NCBI RefSeq assembly: GCF_000422885.1
Contig: NZ_AUGX01000023.1
Coordinates: 43,707-107,706 of the forward strand
Length of the DNA: 64,000 nucleotides
Reading direction: 5' to 3'
DNA from: Ottowia thiooxydans DSM 14619
GTDB lineage: Bacteria > Pseudomonadota > Gammaproteobacteria > Burkholderiales > Burkholderiaceae_C
In this document: positions 63,901-64,000 of the stretch, piece by piece
Layout: each line of letters starts with the position of its first letter
How positions within the stretch are numbered: the first letter of the stretch is position 1
Translations under genes and position numbers: made by a program
The notes under the pieces: model-generated
Seen by the model: only the letters and a program-made list of their open reading frames with translations
Told to the model about the DNA's origin: nothing
The model's database searches: none

Positions 63901-64000
63901 ATGAAGATCCAACAAGCTACCCAATTTGTTGGCGTAGATGTAGCAAGCGCCCATCTGGATGTCGCTGTGCATGGGCAAACCAACGTGCGCCGATATGCCA
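63901..64000 (+). mobile_element. IS110-family recombinase/transposase, N-terminus only (window edge)
   Basis: The last 33 codons begin MKIQQATQFVGVDVASAHLDVAV. FVGVDVA-x2-HLDVAV is the first Asp-containing block of the RuvC-like DEDD domain of IS110-family recombinases. The gene runs off the window, so integrity of the rest, including the C-terminal catalytic Ser domain, is unknown. Confidence 0.88.

Overview
The window looks like chromosome of a betaproteobacterium of the Burkholderiales, most probably Comamonadaceae or a close relative. This is inferred from two Bug-type solute receptors, the Paa-type phenylacetate genes, an imelysin/DUF1111/DUF1513 iron cluster, a CIRCE-controlled groESL, an exported protein with a VPGL-type C-terminal tag, and the moderately high GC of most genes. 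No species is claimed. Gene density is normal, with many ATGA/GTGA start-stop overlaps showing translational coupling.

Layout. 1-1.6 kb: 5' part of umuC and a complete umuD behind a LexA box, then a terminator and tRNA-Met. 1.6-5.2 kb: a 2-hydroxy-acid locus (FMN oxidase and Bug receptor, divergent from a D-2-hydroxyacid dehydrogenase). 5.2-9.2 kb: a von Willebrand A lipoprotein, an aldo/keto reductase and an Npt-like transporter. 9.5-14.8 kb: a four-gene iron operon (imelysin, di-heme DUF1111 protein, second imelysin, DUF1513) behind a Fur box. 15.0-16.9 kb: an ECF sigma factor coupled to a proline-rich membrane protein. 17.5-21.5 kb: three paralogous, AT-rich secreted proteins of unknown family, with a decayed crotonase fragment between copies two and three. 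21.6-25.2 kb: an enoyl-CoA hydratase divergent from paaG-paaI-paaK, with a 17-bp palindrome between. 25.3-27.8 kb: tal-pgi.

28.0-37.7 kb: a complete lipid A aminoarabinose (arn) operon in the order T-E-B-C-A(formyltransferase)-A(decarboxylase)-D, followed by a GT2 glycosyltransferase and an NDP-hexose 2,3-dehydratase homologue. 38.1-40.4 kb: groESL with CIRCE. 40.7-45.3 kb: an unnamed catabolic operon (PLP lyase/decarboxylase, Bug receptor, M81 MlrC-like peptidase, GntR regulator) behind a perfect 46-bp palindrome. 45.3-49.7 kb: gabT-gabD divergent from a MocR/GabR-type regulator. 50.3-52.9 kb: an exported protein with two near-identical 126-residue repeats, and a phospholipase D-like nuclease. 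53.2-62.7 kb: an acyl-CoA dehydrogenase, a VanAB-type Rieske oxygenase pair, a GntR regulator and a five-gene branched-chain-amino-acid-type ABC transporter. 62.9-64.0 kb: a CoA-transferase remnant, a small conserved-looking ORF and the start of an IS110-family recombinase running off the window.

How it fits together. The window is mostly nutrient uptake and catabolism under small local regulators. The clearest regulatory result is that the control region between the Rieske oxygenase and its GntR gene, and the one in front of the ABC transporter 5.8 kb away, are diverged copies of the same 95-bp cassette. Each has two ACGTATACGT-type palindromes exactly 85 bp apart and a promoter whose -10 lies inside the operator, which predicts one regulon for uptake and oxidation of one aromatic-type substrate. 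The best candidates for undescribed biology are this cassette, the 46-bp palindrome operon, and the triplicated secreted family.
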